Origin: an uncultured Bilophila sp.
GTDB lineage: Bacteria; Desulfobacterota; Desulfovibrionia; Desulfovibrionales; Desulfovibrionaceae
Length of the DNA: 13,843 nt
Assembly (NCBI GenBank): GCA_959604115.1
Contig: CAUHBW010000054.1
Span: 1-13,843, forward strand
Reading direction: 5' to 3'
Each line of letters opens with the position of its first letter. Position 1 is the stretch's first letter. The notes beneath the pieces are model-generated. The model worked only from the letters and a program-made list of their open reading frames with translations, searched no databases and was not told the DNA's origin. The position numbers and the translations under genes are program-made. This document shows positions 5,761 to 12,501 of this stretch, piece after piece.

Positions 5761-7284
5761 ATGAATGTGCAGCAACAAAACGTTTCAAAAGGCAGAGGCA
5801 GCACCGACGTTTCCTATCTGGGAAAATCAATAGATCAGATGATATGGGAATTCATGGAAGAAAAGCGGATTCCCGGACTGACGCTCGCCATCGTGCAGGC
5901 CCCCTATATCCCACGCGTGGTCGGGTATGGATTTTCCGACGTGGAGCAACGACGGCTGGCTTCAACACGTACGATTTGGCCTGCGGGCCTCATCTCCCAA
6001 GGTTTTGCCGCCATTGCCGCAATGCAGCTTCATGAAAAGGGAAAACTGGGACTTACAGATCGTCTTTCTCAGTACATTGGCGATATTTCGCCTTCGTGGG
6101 CGGACATAACGGTATTGCAGCTCATGCGGCATAGTACGGGCATCTCCGATTACCGGTTCCAGAACGGATACGACGCGACGAAGCCTTATACGCCTGACGC
6201 CCTGCTCAAAACGGTACGCGATATTCCGTTGCATTTCGAACCGGATACGGATGTGGAGCTGAGCGCGACCAATTTTCTCCTGCTGGCCGAAGTCATTGAA
6301 AAAGCGAGCGGCGTTTCCTATCACGACTTCATCACCGAACATCAGATTCGTTTTTTGGGACTGGAGCATACGTGCTTTTCCGAAGACCTCGGCGGGCTCC
6401 ACCAAGAAGATCTTTCCGCCCCCGGAAGCCTGCACGCACTCTTCAAAGAACAAAGAGCCTTCGTCAATCCCACTGAAAACGCTGCCGGCTATGATGCCAC
6501 AGGCAAACGCCTACCGAATCCGTCCTCTTCAGCACTGAAAGGCTTTGCGGATATTTGGGCTTCGGCGGAGGACATCAGTTATTGGGATATCTGCCTCGCC
6601 GGTTCCATCCTCGTTGAACAGCCGGAAAACCATGCCATTCTCTATGGTCCGTTCAAGCTGAAAACGGGGATGGATGTCCCCGCCATGGCGGGTTGGCAGT
6701 TTTACCGCCACCGCGGTCTCATGGACATCAAGGGAGGCGTTCCGGGATATTCGGCCTTCCTGAGCCGCTTCACCGATCCATCGGAACTCGTATGCGTCAC
6801 CCTGCTGGGGAACAAGGAAGGCGTGGACTTCACCAATCTGGCCCGCAAGATAGCCGGGGCGTTCGGAGATGCCCTCGGCACGGGGTACAATGATACCACT
6901 CTTATGCTGTATGAATCCATAAACGATGTCTCGACGACAATAAACAACCTGAAAAACGAACTCGCCCGGCTGAATATCCCGGTGTTCGCAACGTTCGATC
7001 ACGCCGCAAATGCCGAGGGAGCAGATCTCGGCCTGCGACCCACGCAGGTTCTTGTCTTCGGTGCTCCGTCCGTCGGCACCAAGCTCATGCAAAAAAATCA
7101 GAGTATCGCTCTCGAACTCCCTTTGAAAATAGCCGTGTGGGAAGACGAAAGCGGGAGCACATGGCTGGCGTTCCCACGTATGGATCTTCTGGCCAACGAG
7201 TACGGCATGGAGGAAGAATCCGTCATCAAAAAGATGCAGACATTACTTGAATCGCTTGCTGTAATGGCCTCCAGCGTATACTGA
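5761..7284 (+). CDS. Catalytically altered serine-beta-lactamase-fold protein fused to a DUF302 domain
   Basis: This is a 507-residue protein without a clear signal peptide. Residues about 22-375 follow the beta-lactamase/class C/DD-peptidase fold: IPGLTLAIVQ, then AAMQLHEKGKLGLTDRLSQYI, ITVLQLMRHSTGI and FLLLAEVIEKASGVSYHDFI. The catalytic motifs are changed. The S-x-x-K position reads LISQGF (77-82), without a lysine. Y-x-N reads L167-S-A169. Only the third box persists, as KGG (324-326) in the H/K-x-G position. Residues about 381-507 are a DUF302 domain: PVFATFDHAANAEG, LRPTQVLVFGAPSVGTKLM, LELPLKIAVWED, then a Gly-Ser-x-Trp-Leu strand. GGGAGG before 5761 sets the start; an in-frame ATG at 5653 lacks a ribosome-binding site and falls upstream of the promoter. 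Inference: a binding or sensing protein, not a hydrolase. It forms its own unit, ending in the terminator at 7327. Confidence 0.85.
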   Translation: MNVQQQNVSKGRGSTDVSYLGKSIDQMIWEFMEEKRIPGLTLAIVQAPYIPRVVGYGFSDVEQRRLASTRTIWPAGLISQGFAAIAAMQLHEKGKLGLTDRLSQYIGDISPSWADITVLQLMRHSTGISDYRFQNGYDATKPYTPDALLKTVRDIPLHFEPDTDVELSATNFLLLAEVIEKASGVSYHDFITEHQIRFLGLEHTCFSEDLGGLHQEDLSAPGSLHALFKEQRAFVNPTENAAGYDATGKRLPNPSSSALKGFADIWASAEDISYWDICLAGSILVEQPENHAILYGPFKLKTGMDVPAMAGWQFYRHRGLMDIKGGVPGYSAFLSRFTDPSELVCVTLLGNKEGVDFTNLARKIAGAFGDALGTGYNDTTLMLYESINDVSTTINNLKNELARLNIPVFATFDHAANAEGADLGLRPTQVLVFGAPSVGTKLMQKNQSIALELPLKIAVWEDESGSTWLAFPRMDLLANEYGMEEESVIKKMQTLLESLAVMASSVY

Positions 7285-7326
7285 GCAGCTTTAAAAAAAC
7301 TTGTTTGAATCTATCTTTGAAAGCAC

Positions 7327-7360
7327 AAAACCCCATCTTTTTTCAGATGGGGTTTTCTTT
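7327..7360 (+). terminator. Strong intrinsic terminator after the beta-lactamase-fold/DUF302 gene
   Basis: AAAACCCCATCT (7327-7338) and AGATGGGGTTTT (7345-7356) form a perfect 12-bp stem with a 6-base loop, with T-rich sequence running to 7360. It lies 42 bases after the stop at 7284. The A/T flanks make it plausibly bidirectional. Confidence 0.93.
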
Positions 7361-7460
7361 TACGCTGCCACTGCACGCTCTGGAATAACAGTGAAACTCC
7401 GGATTCCAGATGGTATTTTTTATTTAAAAAAATCAAAATAGTTACAAAAAATAATTTTTG

Positions 7461-7466
7461 CATAAT
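7461..7466 (+). promoter_or_regulatory. Candidate -10 element of the LEA-like gene within an AT-rich island
   Basis: CATAAT matches the -10 consensus at 5 of 6 positions, 41 bases before the ATG at 7508. The stretch 7410-7465 is far richer in A and T than the rest of the window, as in an UP-element-like promoter region. No good -35 hexamer is visible at 16-18 bases, so the call is tentative. Confidence 0.35.
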
Positions 7467-7507
7467 ACGTTCTTGAGCACACTTCGGAAAACCAAAGGAG
7501 GTTTTCA

Positions 7508-7696
7508 ATGGAAACCAGTATGCTCAAGAATCTGGGTGACAAGGCCAAAGACGCAAAGGATTCCATTACGAAAAACGTGGGTGATCTCGTTGATGATGCC
7601 AAGGACAATCTCGGCAAGGCCAGGGACAAGGCCAAGGAAGGCATCAGCGACGCCGGTAAAGCGGTGCAACAGGCTTACGATAAAGCCAAAAAGTAG
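7508..7696 (+). CDS. LEA-like hydrophilic helical mini-protein
   Basis: This 62-residue protein is dominated by Lys, Asp and Ala, with no Cys, Trp, Pro or long hydrophobic stretch. It carries repeating units of the kind KAKDAKDSI, DDAKDNLGKARDKAKEGI and DAGKAVQQAYDKAKK, in which small residues recur about every 11 positions, as in group 3 late-embryogenesis-abundant proteins and related bacterial stress proteins (hydrophilins). Such proteins form amphipathic helices and protect membranes or other proteins during desiccation or osmotic stress; for this one that is inference. AAAGGAGG (7494-7501), six bases before the ATG, is the best ribosome-binding site in the window, and it suggests high expression. 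The gene is a single unit, bounded by terminators at 7327 and 7703. It might alternatively be grouped with CsbD- or YtxH-like small proteins. Confidence 0.85.
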   Translation: METSMLKNLGDKAKDAKDSITKNVGDLVDDAKDNLGKARDKAKEGISDAGKAVQQAYDKAKK

Positions 7697-7702
7697 CCTG
7701 CA

Positions 7703-7748
7703 AGCAAGCCACTCCCCACTGATGAGGAGTGGCTTGCTGTATTTTTTT
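7703..7748 (+). terminator. Intrinsic terminator of the LEA-like gene
   Basis: AGCAAGCCACTCC (7703-7715) and GGAGTGGCTTGCT (7726-7738) form a perfect 13-bp stem with a 10-base loop. GTATTTTTTT follows. It starts 7 bases after the stop codon. Confidence 0.93.
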
Positions 7749-7977
7749 ACACCACAAACATGCCTTCTCTGCCTACCCCCGCACGCTCTGGAACGCTTCG
7801 CCCTCCTGCCGGGCCTTCGGCGTCATACGTGCCTTCCTTCTGCGCTGCGTTACCCGCTTCCGAACGCACATCGTCGGAGCGCTTCGATGCGACATAGGCG
7901 TCATAGCTCCTTGTCGCGGAAACCGGCTGGAAACCGAGCAGGTTGCCGAACGCTTCACCGGAGGACAGCTTGCGCAC
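7747..7977 (-). pseudogene. Doubtful coding remnant next to tRNA-fMet
   Basis: A minus-strand frame is open from just after a TGA near 8020 to the TAA at 7747. No ATG with a ribosome-binding site is present; the only early start is a GTG at 7977. The first half reads EQWVRKLSSGEAF, then GNLLGFQPVSATRSYDAYVASKR, which looks like ordinary protein. The second half (after about residue 40) is Gly/Glu/Arg-rich and loses that character. The first half vaguely recalls phage structural-protein segments of the 'GF.P......Y' kind, but I cannot name a family. Inference: a decayed fragment left by an element that used the tRNA site. It could also be chance. The rest of 7749-8047 shows nothing else. Confidence 0.25.
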
Positions 7978-8047
7978 CCACTGTTCGCCCGGATCATCAT
8001 GGATACTCGCGGGCTCTCACGGGCGCAATTGAGCACATAAAGAGCAC

Positions 8048-8090
8048 AAAAAAGAAGTGTCCATGAGGTTATGAGCACTCATGGGCACTT
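8048..8090 (-). terminator. Intrinsic terminator of tRNA-fMet
   Basis: On the minus strand AAGTGCCCATGAG (8090-8078) pairs with CTCATGGACACTT (8067-8055) over 12 of 13 positions, with one C-A mismatch and a 10-base loop. CTTTTTTG follows (8054-8047). It starts 15 bases after the tRNA 3' end, in the right orientation. Confidence 0.8.
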
Positions 8091-8104
8091 ATGAATATTC
8101 GGAT

Positions 8105-8181
8105 TGGTTGCGGGGACAGGATTTGAACCTGTGGCCTTCAGGTTATGAGCCTGACGAGATACCGAGCTTCTCCACCCCGCG
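8105..8181 (-). tRNA. Initiator tRNA-fMet (anticodon CAT)
   Basis: The 77-base minus-strand gene folds into a full cloverleaf: acceptor CGCGGGG/CCCCGCA, D stem GAGA/TCTC, anticodon stem TCAGG/CCTGA around CTCATAA, T stem ACAGG/CCTGT with loop TTCAAAT, and an encoded CCA end. It is the initiator and not the elongator: the first acceptor pair is a C1-A72 mismatch and the D stem has A11-U24. Of the three G-C pairs normally found at 29-31/39-41, only two are present, because pair 29-41 is A-U. It has its own promoter (8196-8224) and terminator (8048-8090). The co-oriented efflux operon ends 145 bases upstream. Confidence 0.97.
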
Positions 8182-8195
8182 TCGTGTGAAGAAAA

Positions 8196-8224
8196 AACCT
8201 ACGCCGAATGCAGGGGCATGGCAA
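8196..8224 (-). promoter_or_regulatory. Candidate promoter of tRNA-fMet
   Basis: On the minus strand TTGCCA (8224-8219, 5 of 6 to the -35 consensus) is followed after exactly 17 bases by TAGGTT (8201-8196), which keeps the key T, A and final T of the -10. The tRNA begins 15 bases after the -10, the expected distance for a short 5' leader. Confidence 0.5.
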
Positions 8225-8325
8225 GTCTTTTTTTCGCCTTTTCGCATTTCTTTTTTCTGCGAAATTTTCCTCGTGCGCCCAAGTACCCGTAAGTAGCTTC
8301 TCTAACGGTCGTCTTCCCAGTCCTC

Positions 8326-9825
8326 TTATCGCTGTTGCGCCGCCAGCGCGCGCTCTTCTCCGTCCGCGGAAGCGGCCTGCTCCGTCCAGCCTCCGCCGAG
8401 CGCCTTGCACAACTGGACCACGGCGGCGAGCTGGCGGCGGCGAGCTTCAGCCTGTTCCTGCCTGGCTGCCAGCAACTGGCGGCGCACGTCCAGCAGATCC
8501 ATGACGCTGCTCAGACCGGCGTCATACTGCTTTTCCATGATCTCATTGCTGCGCGCCAGCTCCTTGACCTGTTCGGTCCCGGCGGCGAGCACGCTGCGGC
8601 TGATGCGGTTGCCCGCGAGCGCGTCCCGCGTCTCCCGAAACGCGTTCTGTACGCCCAACATATACGCGGCCCGAGCCTCGTCGTACCGGGCTTCCGCCAG
8701 CCGCTCCCTTGCGGTGAGCCGTCCGCCTTCGAACAGCGGCTGCGTCACTCCGCCCATGAGGCTCCAGATACGGGAGGGCTCCATGAAGACGCGATCCAGA
8801 TGCGTCGAGGAAAAGCCCCCTTCCGCCGTCAGGGAAAAGGACGGAAAAAAGTCGGCCCGCGCCGCGCCGATGCGGGCGTTGGCGGCTTTGAGCTTCGCTT
8901 CCGCGGCGTAGACGTCGGGCCGCCGCTGGAGCAGATCGGACGGAATGCCGGAGGGTACGTCCGGCGGCGGAGCCAGCTCGTTGAGAGAACGCCCGTCCCG
9001 GAATGCGTCGGTATCTTCGATGATCCGCGCGGGACTGAACCCCACCAGCACGGCCAGCACGCCCTCACACCGGATGATCTGGTCTTCCAGTTCATACAAT
9101 TGCGCCTGCGTTTTGTCCCGCTCCGCCGCGAACCGGCGAAACGTAGTTTCCGGCGACTGCCCGAGACGGTACCGGGTTTCATACACCTTACATGTCCGCT
9201 CGTAGGCCTGCAGCATATCCGAGACGATCCGCCGCTGTTCCTCCAGCGTCCGCAGACGGAAATATTCCAACGCCGTTTCCGACGTGACCGACAGCCCGAT
9301 CGTATCCCGGGCGGCCTTCGTCGCCAGCAGTTCGGCACGTGCGGCCTCATCCAGACGGCGGTACTTGCCCCACAAGTCCACTTCAAAACTCAAAAATGCC
9401 GTTTCAGCGTAAGATTCCTGCGTCCGCGACGCGTAGTGATGCGTAAGCGCCTCACCTTCGGTCATCTGCCGCTTTCCGTCCCGGCTTTTCAGCCCGGCGG
9501 AAGGCAGACGATCCGCGAAGGCGACGCCCGCCGCAGCCGCAGCCGCTTCGACGCGAGCCATAGCCTGCGCCAGATTGTTGTTGTGCGCCAACGCCGCGTC
9601 TTCAAGACGGTTCAGGGAGGGATCGTGGAACACGTCCCACCAGCGTTCGGCGGTGAACAACGGACCGGGTTGCTCCGCAGCCTCGGCGGGCAGCTCCACC
9701 GCGGGCCGCTCGTAGTCCGGTCCGAGCGTGCAACCGGCGAGCAACAGGCACAGCAGGGTTCCCGCCACGGGATACGCCGGCCGAAACCGTCTCAGGCGAA
9801 CCATAAACCGCGTCAGCAGGCGCAT
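8326..9825 (-). CDS. Outer-membrane efflux lipoprotein (NodT/OprM-type), probably translated from an internal start
   Basis: Read from the ATG at 9825, this is a complete 499-residue outer-membrane factor, the trimeric TolC-like exit duct of tripartite pumps. It has a basic N-terminus, a hydrophobic core and the lipobox LLAGC, with Cys32 as the acylation site, followed by TLGPDYERP, the hallmark of the NodT class. Further family blocks are DLWGKYRRLDEAARAELLAT, LLQRRPDVYAAEAKLKAANA with IGAARADFFPSFSLTAEGGF after it, and LFEGGRLTARERLAEARYDEA, followed by a long helical C-terminal part. AAGGAGT lies six bases before this ATG, better than many starts in the window, so separate translation is likely. 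The frame has no stop between this gene and the MFS pump. A Met at residue 8 is an alternative start. Confidence 0.85.
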   Translation of the reverse strand: MRLLTRFMVRLRRFRPAYPVAGTLLCLLLAGCTLGPDYERPAVELPAEAAEQPGPLFTAERWWDVFHDPSLNRLEDAALAHNNNLAQAMARVEAAAAAAGVAFADRLPSAGLKSRDGKRQMTEGEALTHHYASRTQESYAETAFLSFEVDLWGKYRRLDEAARAELLATKAARDTIGLSVTSETALEYFRLRTLEEQRRIVSDMLQAYERTCKVYETRYRLGQSPETTFRRFAAERDKTQAQLYELEDQIIRCEGVLAVLVGFSPARIIEDTDAFRDGRSLNELAPPPDVPSGIPSDLLQRRPDVYAAEAKLKAANARIGAARADFFPSFSLTAEGGFSSTHLDRVFMEPSRIWSLMGGVTQPLFEGGRLTARERLAEARYDEARAAYMLGVQNAFRETRDALAGNRISRSVLAAGTEQVKELARSNEIMEKQYDAGLSSVMDLLDVRRQLLAARQEQAEARRRQLAAVVQLCKALGGGWTEQAASADGEERALAAQQR

Positions 9826-11448
9826 CAGAACACTCCTTCGCGTATGGGGTTTCACATGCGGATGCGGATTCACGCGCCGACTGAGCAAAGCGCACAGGAA
9901 CGCCACGCATGCCGCCGCCGAAAAAAGCAGAAACAGATGATCGAAGGTGAACACCGACGCCTGTTTTTTGATGGACGACGAAACGATCACCAGTGCGTCG
10001 TGCCGGGACTGGGCGGCGGAAAGCCCCTGCCCCGTAAACAGGGAAGCCCACCGCGCGATGGTCGCCGAAGCGACCAGGGAGCTTTGCGTCACCTGCGCGG
10101 CGATCTGGGCGAAATACCACTTGTTGAGCAGCACGCTCAGGGTGGTGATCGTGCCCATACAGGTGCACATGCAAAAAAAACGCACGCAGTTGATCACCGG
10201 CAACGTCTGCGGCTGCTTTTCGGGCGATATGTTCCGCAACAGAAACGGCGTTGCGGACGCGCTGCCGAGCGCGTACCCGAAACTCCGCAGCGCCAGCGGC
10301 CCCGCCATGTGCAGCCAGTCCGCATTGGCGTCCAGCCGGGAAAGCAGGACGCCCGCCACGGCGATGCAGGCGATCCCGGACAGCAAAAACGGCTTTGGGG
10401 TGCCGTGTCTGGCAACCGTGATGCCGATGGGGATGACCGTCACCACGAACACGCACAGCGGCAGGAGAAACATCAGCCCGATCTGGGACGGCGGATAACC
10501 GAGCACGTTGCGCATGAACAGGATCATCTGAATGCGCATGCCCACATGGCTGAGTACCAGCAGAATAGCCGCCGCCACTGCCAGCCCCACGCCCTTCATC
10601 CGCAGATTTCCGAGATGCAGCAACGGCTTCTCGGCACTGAGGCAGGATACGAAAAACAAAAACAGCGCGGACGCGGCCCAAAACATCATGCACAGGATAA
10701 ACGTGGAGTTCCAGCCGTAGGTCTGCCCGTAACAGACGATGATCAACGTCGGCACAGCAAAGAGCACCAGAAAGGCGAAGGAGCACCAGTCGAACGGCGG
10801 CAGACCGGAAGGACGGGTATCCGGCAGCGCGAAAAAGACGATCAGCAGACACGGGAGGGCAATCAACGGCGAAAGCAGAAACAGGGAATGCCAGGTCAGG
10901 AACTCCACAAGGCAGCCTCCGAGCAGCGGGCTGGCATTGGACCCCAATCCGATGAAGAAGCTCCAGATCGCCACGATCAACCTGCGGGATTCGGGCGGCA
11001 CGATGACGAAGATGATGCGTGCGGACAGGCTCAGAAACAGCCCGCCCCCGAATCCCGCCAGTGCGTACCACAGCGTCATCTCCGTCAGGGAACCGGAAAA
11101 GGCGGCTCCCGTCCCGGCGACGGACAAGACAATCAGTGCGAGGGCCAGCCCTCCGCGCAGGCCGAGTCCCGCGTGGATGTAATTGATCAACGGTTGCACC
11201 AGTCCCATGATCAGCAAATTGCCGAGGGAAAGGCGCGCCAGCTCGATAAGGTCGGCGTTGAAATCGCCGGAAAGGGCCAGATAGGAGGAACTGAGCATCG
11301 CCATATTGGAAATGGGCAGCATCCCGCCCACGCAGGCGACCGCCAGCAATGCGAACTGCCGGAGGCTTCGCGGAGGGACGGAACCGACTTCCGGCGCGGC
11401 GAAAAACCGGATGAGGCATTGCCGTATCCGGTACGGACACAGGAACAT
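8326..11448 (-). CDS. Continuous frame: DHA2-type MFS drug pump joined to an outer-membrane efflux lipoprotein
   Basis: The frame encodes 1040 residues without a stop. Residues 1-541 are a 14-segment MFS exporter of the EmrB/DHA2 type. Hydrophobic helices lie near 33-52, 74-93, 98-115, 122-140, 158-180, 186-208, 220-240, 247-268, 286-303, 322-345, 353-370, 382-402, 418-440 and 501-521. A motif-C-like GLGSNASPLLGG lies at 167-178, and TWHSLFLLSPLIALP matches the usual WRW-type segment. From 542 on a complete outer-membrane factor begins with its own lipoprotein signal peptide. Each half has a normal full length. The start at 11448 is preceded by GGAGGAG, 18 bases after the adaptor gene's stop. 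Together with the adaptor it would form a tripartite pump from inner membrane to exterior. Whether one fused chain or two proteins are made is open; see the internal start at 9825. Confidence 0.85.
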   Translation of the reverse strand: MFLCPYRIRQCLIRFFAAPEVGSVPPRSLRQFALLAVACVGGMLPISNMAMLSSSYLALSGDFNADLIELARLSLGNLLIMGLVQPLINYIHAGLGLRGGLALALIVLSVAGTGAAFSGSLTEMTLWYALAGFGGGLFLSLSARIIFVIVPPESRRLIVAIWSFFIGLGSNASPLLGGCLVEFLTWHSLFLLSPLIALPCLLIVFFALPDTRPSGLPPFDWCSFAFLVLFAVPTLIIVCYGQTYGWNSTFILCMMFWAASALFLFFVSCLSAEKPLLHLGNLRMKGVGLAVAAAILLVLSHVGMRIQMILFMRNVLGYPPSQIGLMFLLPLCVFVVTVIPIGITVARHGTPKPFLLSGIACIAVAGVLLSRLDANADWLHMAGPLALRSFGYALGSASATPFLLRNISPEKQPQTLPVINCVRFFCMCTCMGTITTLSVLLNKWYFAQIAAQVTQSSLVASATIARWASLFTGQGLSAAQSRHDALVIVSSSIKKQASVFTFDHLFLLFSAAACVAFLCALLSRRVNPHPHVKPHTRRSVLMRLLTRFMVRLRRFRPAYPVAGTLLCLLLAGCTLGPDYERPAVELPAEAAEQPGPLFTAERWWDVFHDPSLNRLEDAALAHNNNLAQAMARVEAAAAAAGVAFADRLPSAGLKSRDGKRQMTEGEALTHHYASRTQESYAETAFLSFEVDLWGKYRRLDEAARAELLATKAARDTIGLSVTSETALEYFRLRTLEEQRRIVSDMLQAYERTCKVYETRYRLGQSPETTFRRFAAERDKTQAQLYELEDQIIRCEGVLAVLVGFSPARIIEDTDAFRDGRSLNELAPPPDVPSGIPSDLLQRRPDVYAAEAKLKAANARIGAARADFFPSFSLTAEGGFSSTHLDRVFMEPSRIWSLMGGVTQPLFEGGRLTARERLAEARYDEARAAYMLGVQNAFRETRDALAGNRISRSVLAAGTEQVKELARSNEIMEKQYDAGLSSVMDLLDVRRQLLAARQEQAEARRRQLAAVVQLCKALGGGWTEQAASADGEERALAAQQR
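9823..9838 (-). promoter_or_regulatory. Internal ribosome-binding site and start codon within the MFS-OMF frame
   Basis: On the minus strand AAGGAGT (9838-9832) is followed by six bases and ATG (9825-9823). The bases around the start read CTGATG, so a TGA stop overlaps the ATG in a different frame. That is the usual look of coupled neighbouring genes, except that here the upstream frame is not the one that meets the stop. Confidence 0.7.
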
Positions 11449-11466
11449 GGGGACTTCTCCTCCGGC

Positions 11467-12501
11467 CTACAGTTGGATTTCGATCGTTCCCTGCATGCCG
11501 ATGCGGAACACGACGTCCGCCGTTTCCGCGCCCGGTCCGGCGGCGATTCGCGGCAGGGAAATCTTGACCGGCACCCGCTGCATGATCTTGGTGAAGTAGC
11601 CCGCGACGTTCTCGGTGGAAATAAGGGAGAACACGGAACAGGCCGCCGGGTTGATTTCGTAGACGGCCCCGGCGAACTCACGGCCGGGATACGCGTCGAT
11701 GGAAAAGCGCACGGCCTGCCCCACATGGATTTGCCCGATGCGCGTCTCCTCAATGCGAGCGTTCAGCCAGATGTCGTCGGTATCCACGATGGTGAACAGC
11801 TTCTGCCCCGCCGCCACCAGCTCTCCGGCACTCACGAGTTTCTGGGCGATCACTCCGTTCACGGGAGATGCGATCAGGCTGTCCTGCGCCAGCACGCCGA
11901 TTTCGTCCAGTTCGGCCTGCGCCTGCATGACCTGCGCCTCGGCGGCCCTGATGACTTCCGGGCGCGTGCCTTCCTTTTTGAGATCAAGCTCTTCCTGCGC
12001 GGCGGCGGCCCTCGCCTGCGCCGCGCGGTAGGCGGAACGGGCGGCGTCGCGATCGGCCTGCGTCACGCCGCCGTCGTTGCGGGCAAGCTGCTCCATGCGC
12101 TTGAAGTCGCGACCGGCCCGTTCCCGCATGGCGAGCGCCTGATCCAGCTGCGCCTGCGCCGCCATGATCTCCTGGTGCCGGAACCCCGCCCTGGCGTCTT
12201 CCCAGCGGGCCTTCGCCAGTTCGAGCGCGGCTTCCGCTCCGGCCTTGCGCGCAAGGATGCTGCGGCTGTCGATGCGAACGAGCGCCTGTCCCTTGCGGAC
12301 CGTATCCCCCTCGCTGACCAGCACCTGCACGACGCGATCGGACAGCCGGGAGGCCACGCCCACCAGCGTGCCTTCGATACGGGAATCGTTGGTGCTCAGG
12401 ATGCAATGGGTGCGGTACCACAGCCATACGCCCCCGGTGATTCCAGCGCACAGTACGGCGGCGAGCGCATACAAAACGGGCTTTCTGACGGCTACCGACA
12501 T
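11467..12501 (-). CDS. HlyD/EmrA-type periplasmic adaptor protein
   Basis: This 344-residue membrane-fusion protein would link the inner-membrane pump to the outer-membrane duct. It has one N-terminal membrane anchor (about 9-28) and a first lipoyl half (44-78) with SEGDTVRKGQALVRID. A long Ala/Glu/Arg-rich coiled coil spans about 82-203. The second lipoyl half is ASPVNGVIAQKLVSAGELV (211-229), and a beta-barrel follows. Near the C-terminus ENVAGYFTKIMQRVPVKI (298-315) is the characteristic EmrA/VceA-type block. Its ATG lies inside the end of the tetR gene, overlapping it by 10 bases, with GAGGACGAGG just upstream, so translation is coupled. The stop is 18 bases from the pump gene. The substrate cannot be read from the sequence; EmrAB-type pumps commonly export hydrophobic toxic compounds, which here would be inference. 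Confidence 0.93.
   Translation of the reverse strand: MSVAVRKPVLYALAAVLCAGITGGVWLWYRTHCILSTNDSRIEGTLVGVASRLSDRVVQVLVSEGDTVRKGQALVRIDSRSILARKAGAEAALELAKARWEDARAGFRHQEIMAAQAQLDQALAMRERAGRDFKRMEQLARNDGGVTQADRDAARSAYRAAQARAAAAQEELDLKKEGTRPEVIRAAEAQVMQAQAELDEIGVLAQDSLIASPVNGVIAQKLVSAGELVAAGQKLFTIVDTDDIWLNARIEETRIGQIHVGQAVRFSIDAYPGREFAGAVYEINPAACSVFSLISTENVAGYFTKIMQRVPVKISLPRIAAGPGAETADVVFRIGMQGTIEIQL

Noticed and set aside
7458..8066. A 202-codon plus-strand frame over the LEA-like gene
   Set aside because: It runs through the LEA-like gene and its terminator in another frame, with Arg/Ser/Pro-rich content and no ribosome-binding site.
8240..8264. Hairpin TTTCGCA/TGCGAAA after the efflux operon as its terminator
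   Set aside because: The stem is only 7 bp with an 11-base loop, and no T-run follows on the minus strand. No clear terminator was found for the efflux operon.
8081..8296. A small plus-strand frame containing GQDLNLWPSGYEPDE
   Set aside because: This is the well-known false protein produced by translating the complement of a tRNA gene; it coincides with tRNA-fMet.
9602..11440. A 612-codon minus-strand frame overlapping the MFS gene
   Set aside because: It is a shifted reading of the pump gene, rich in Arg, Ala and Pro and without membrane helices.
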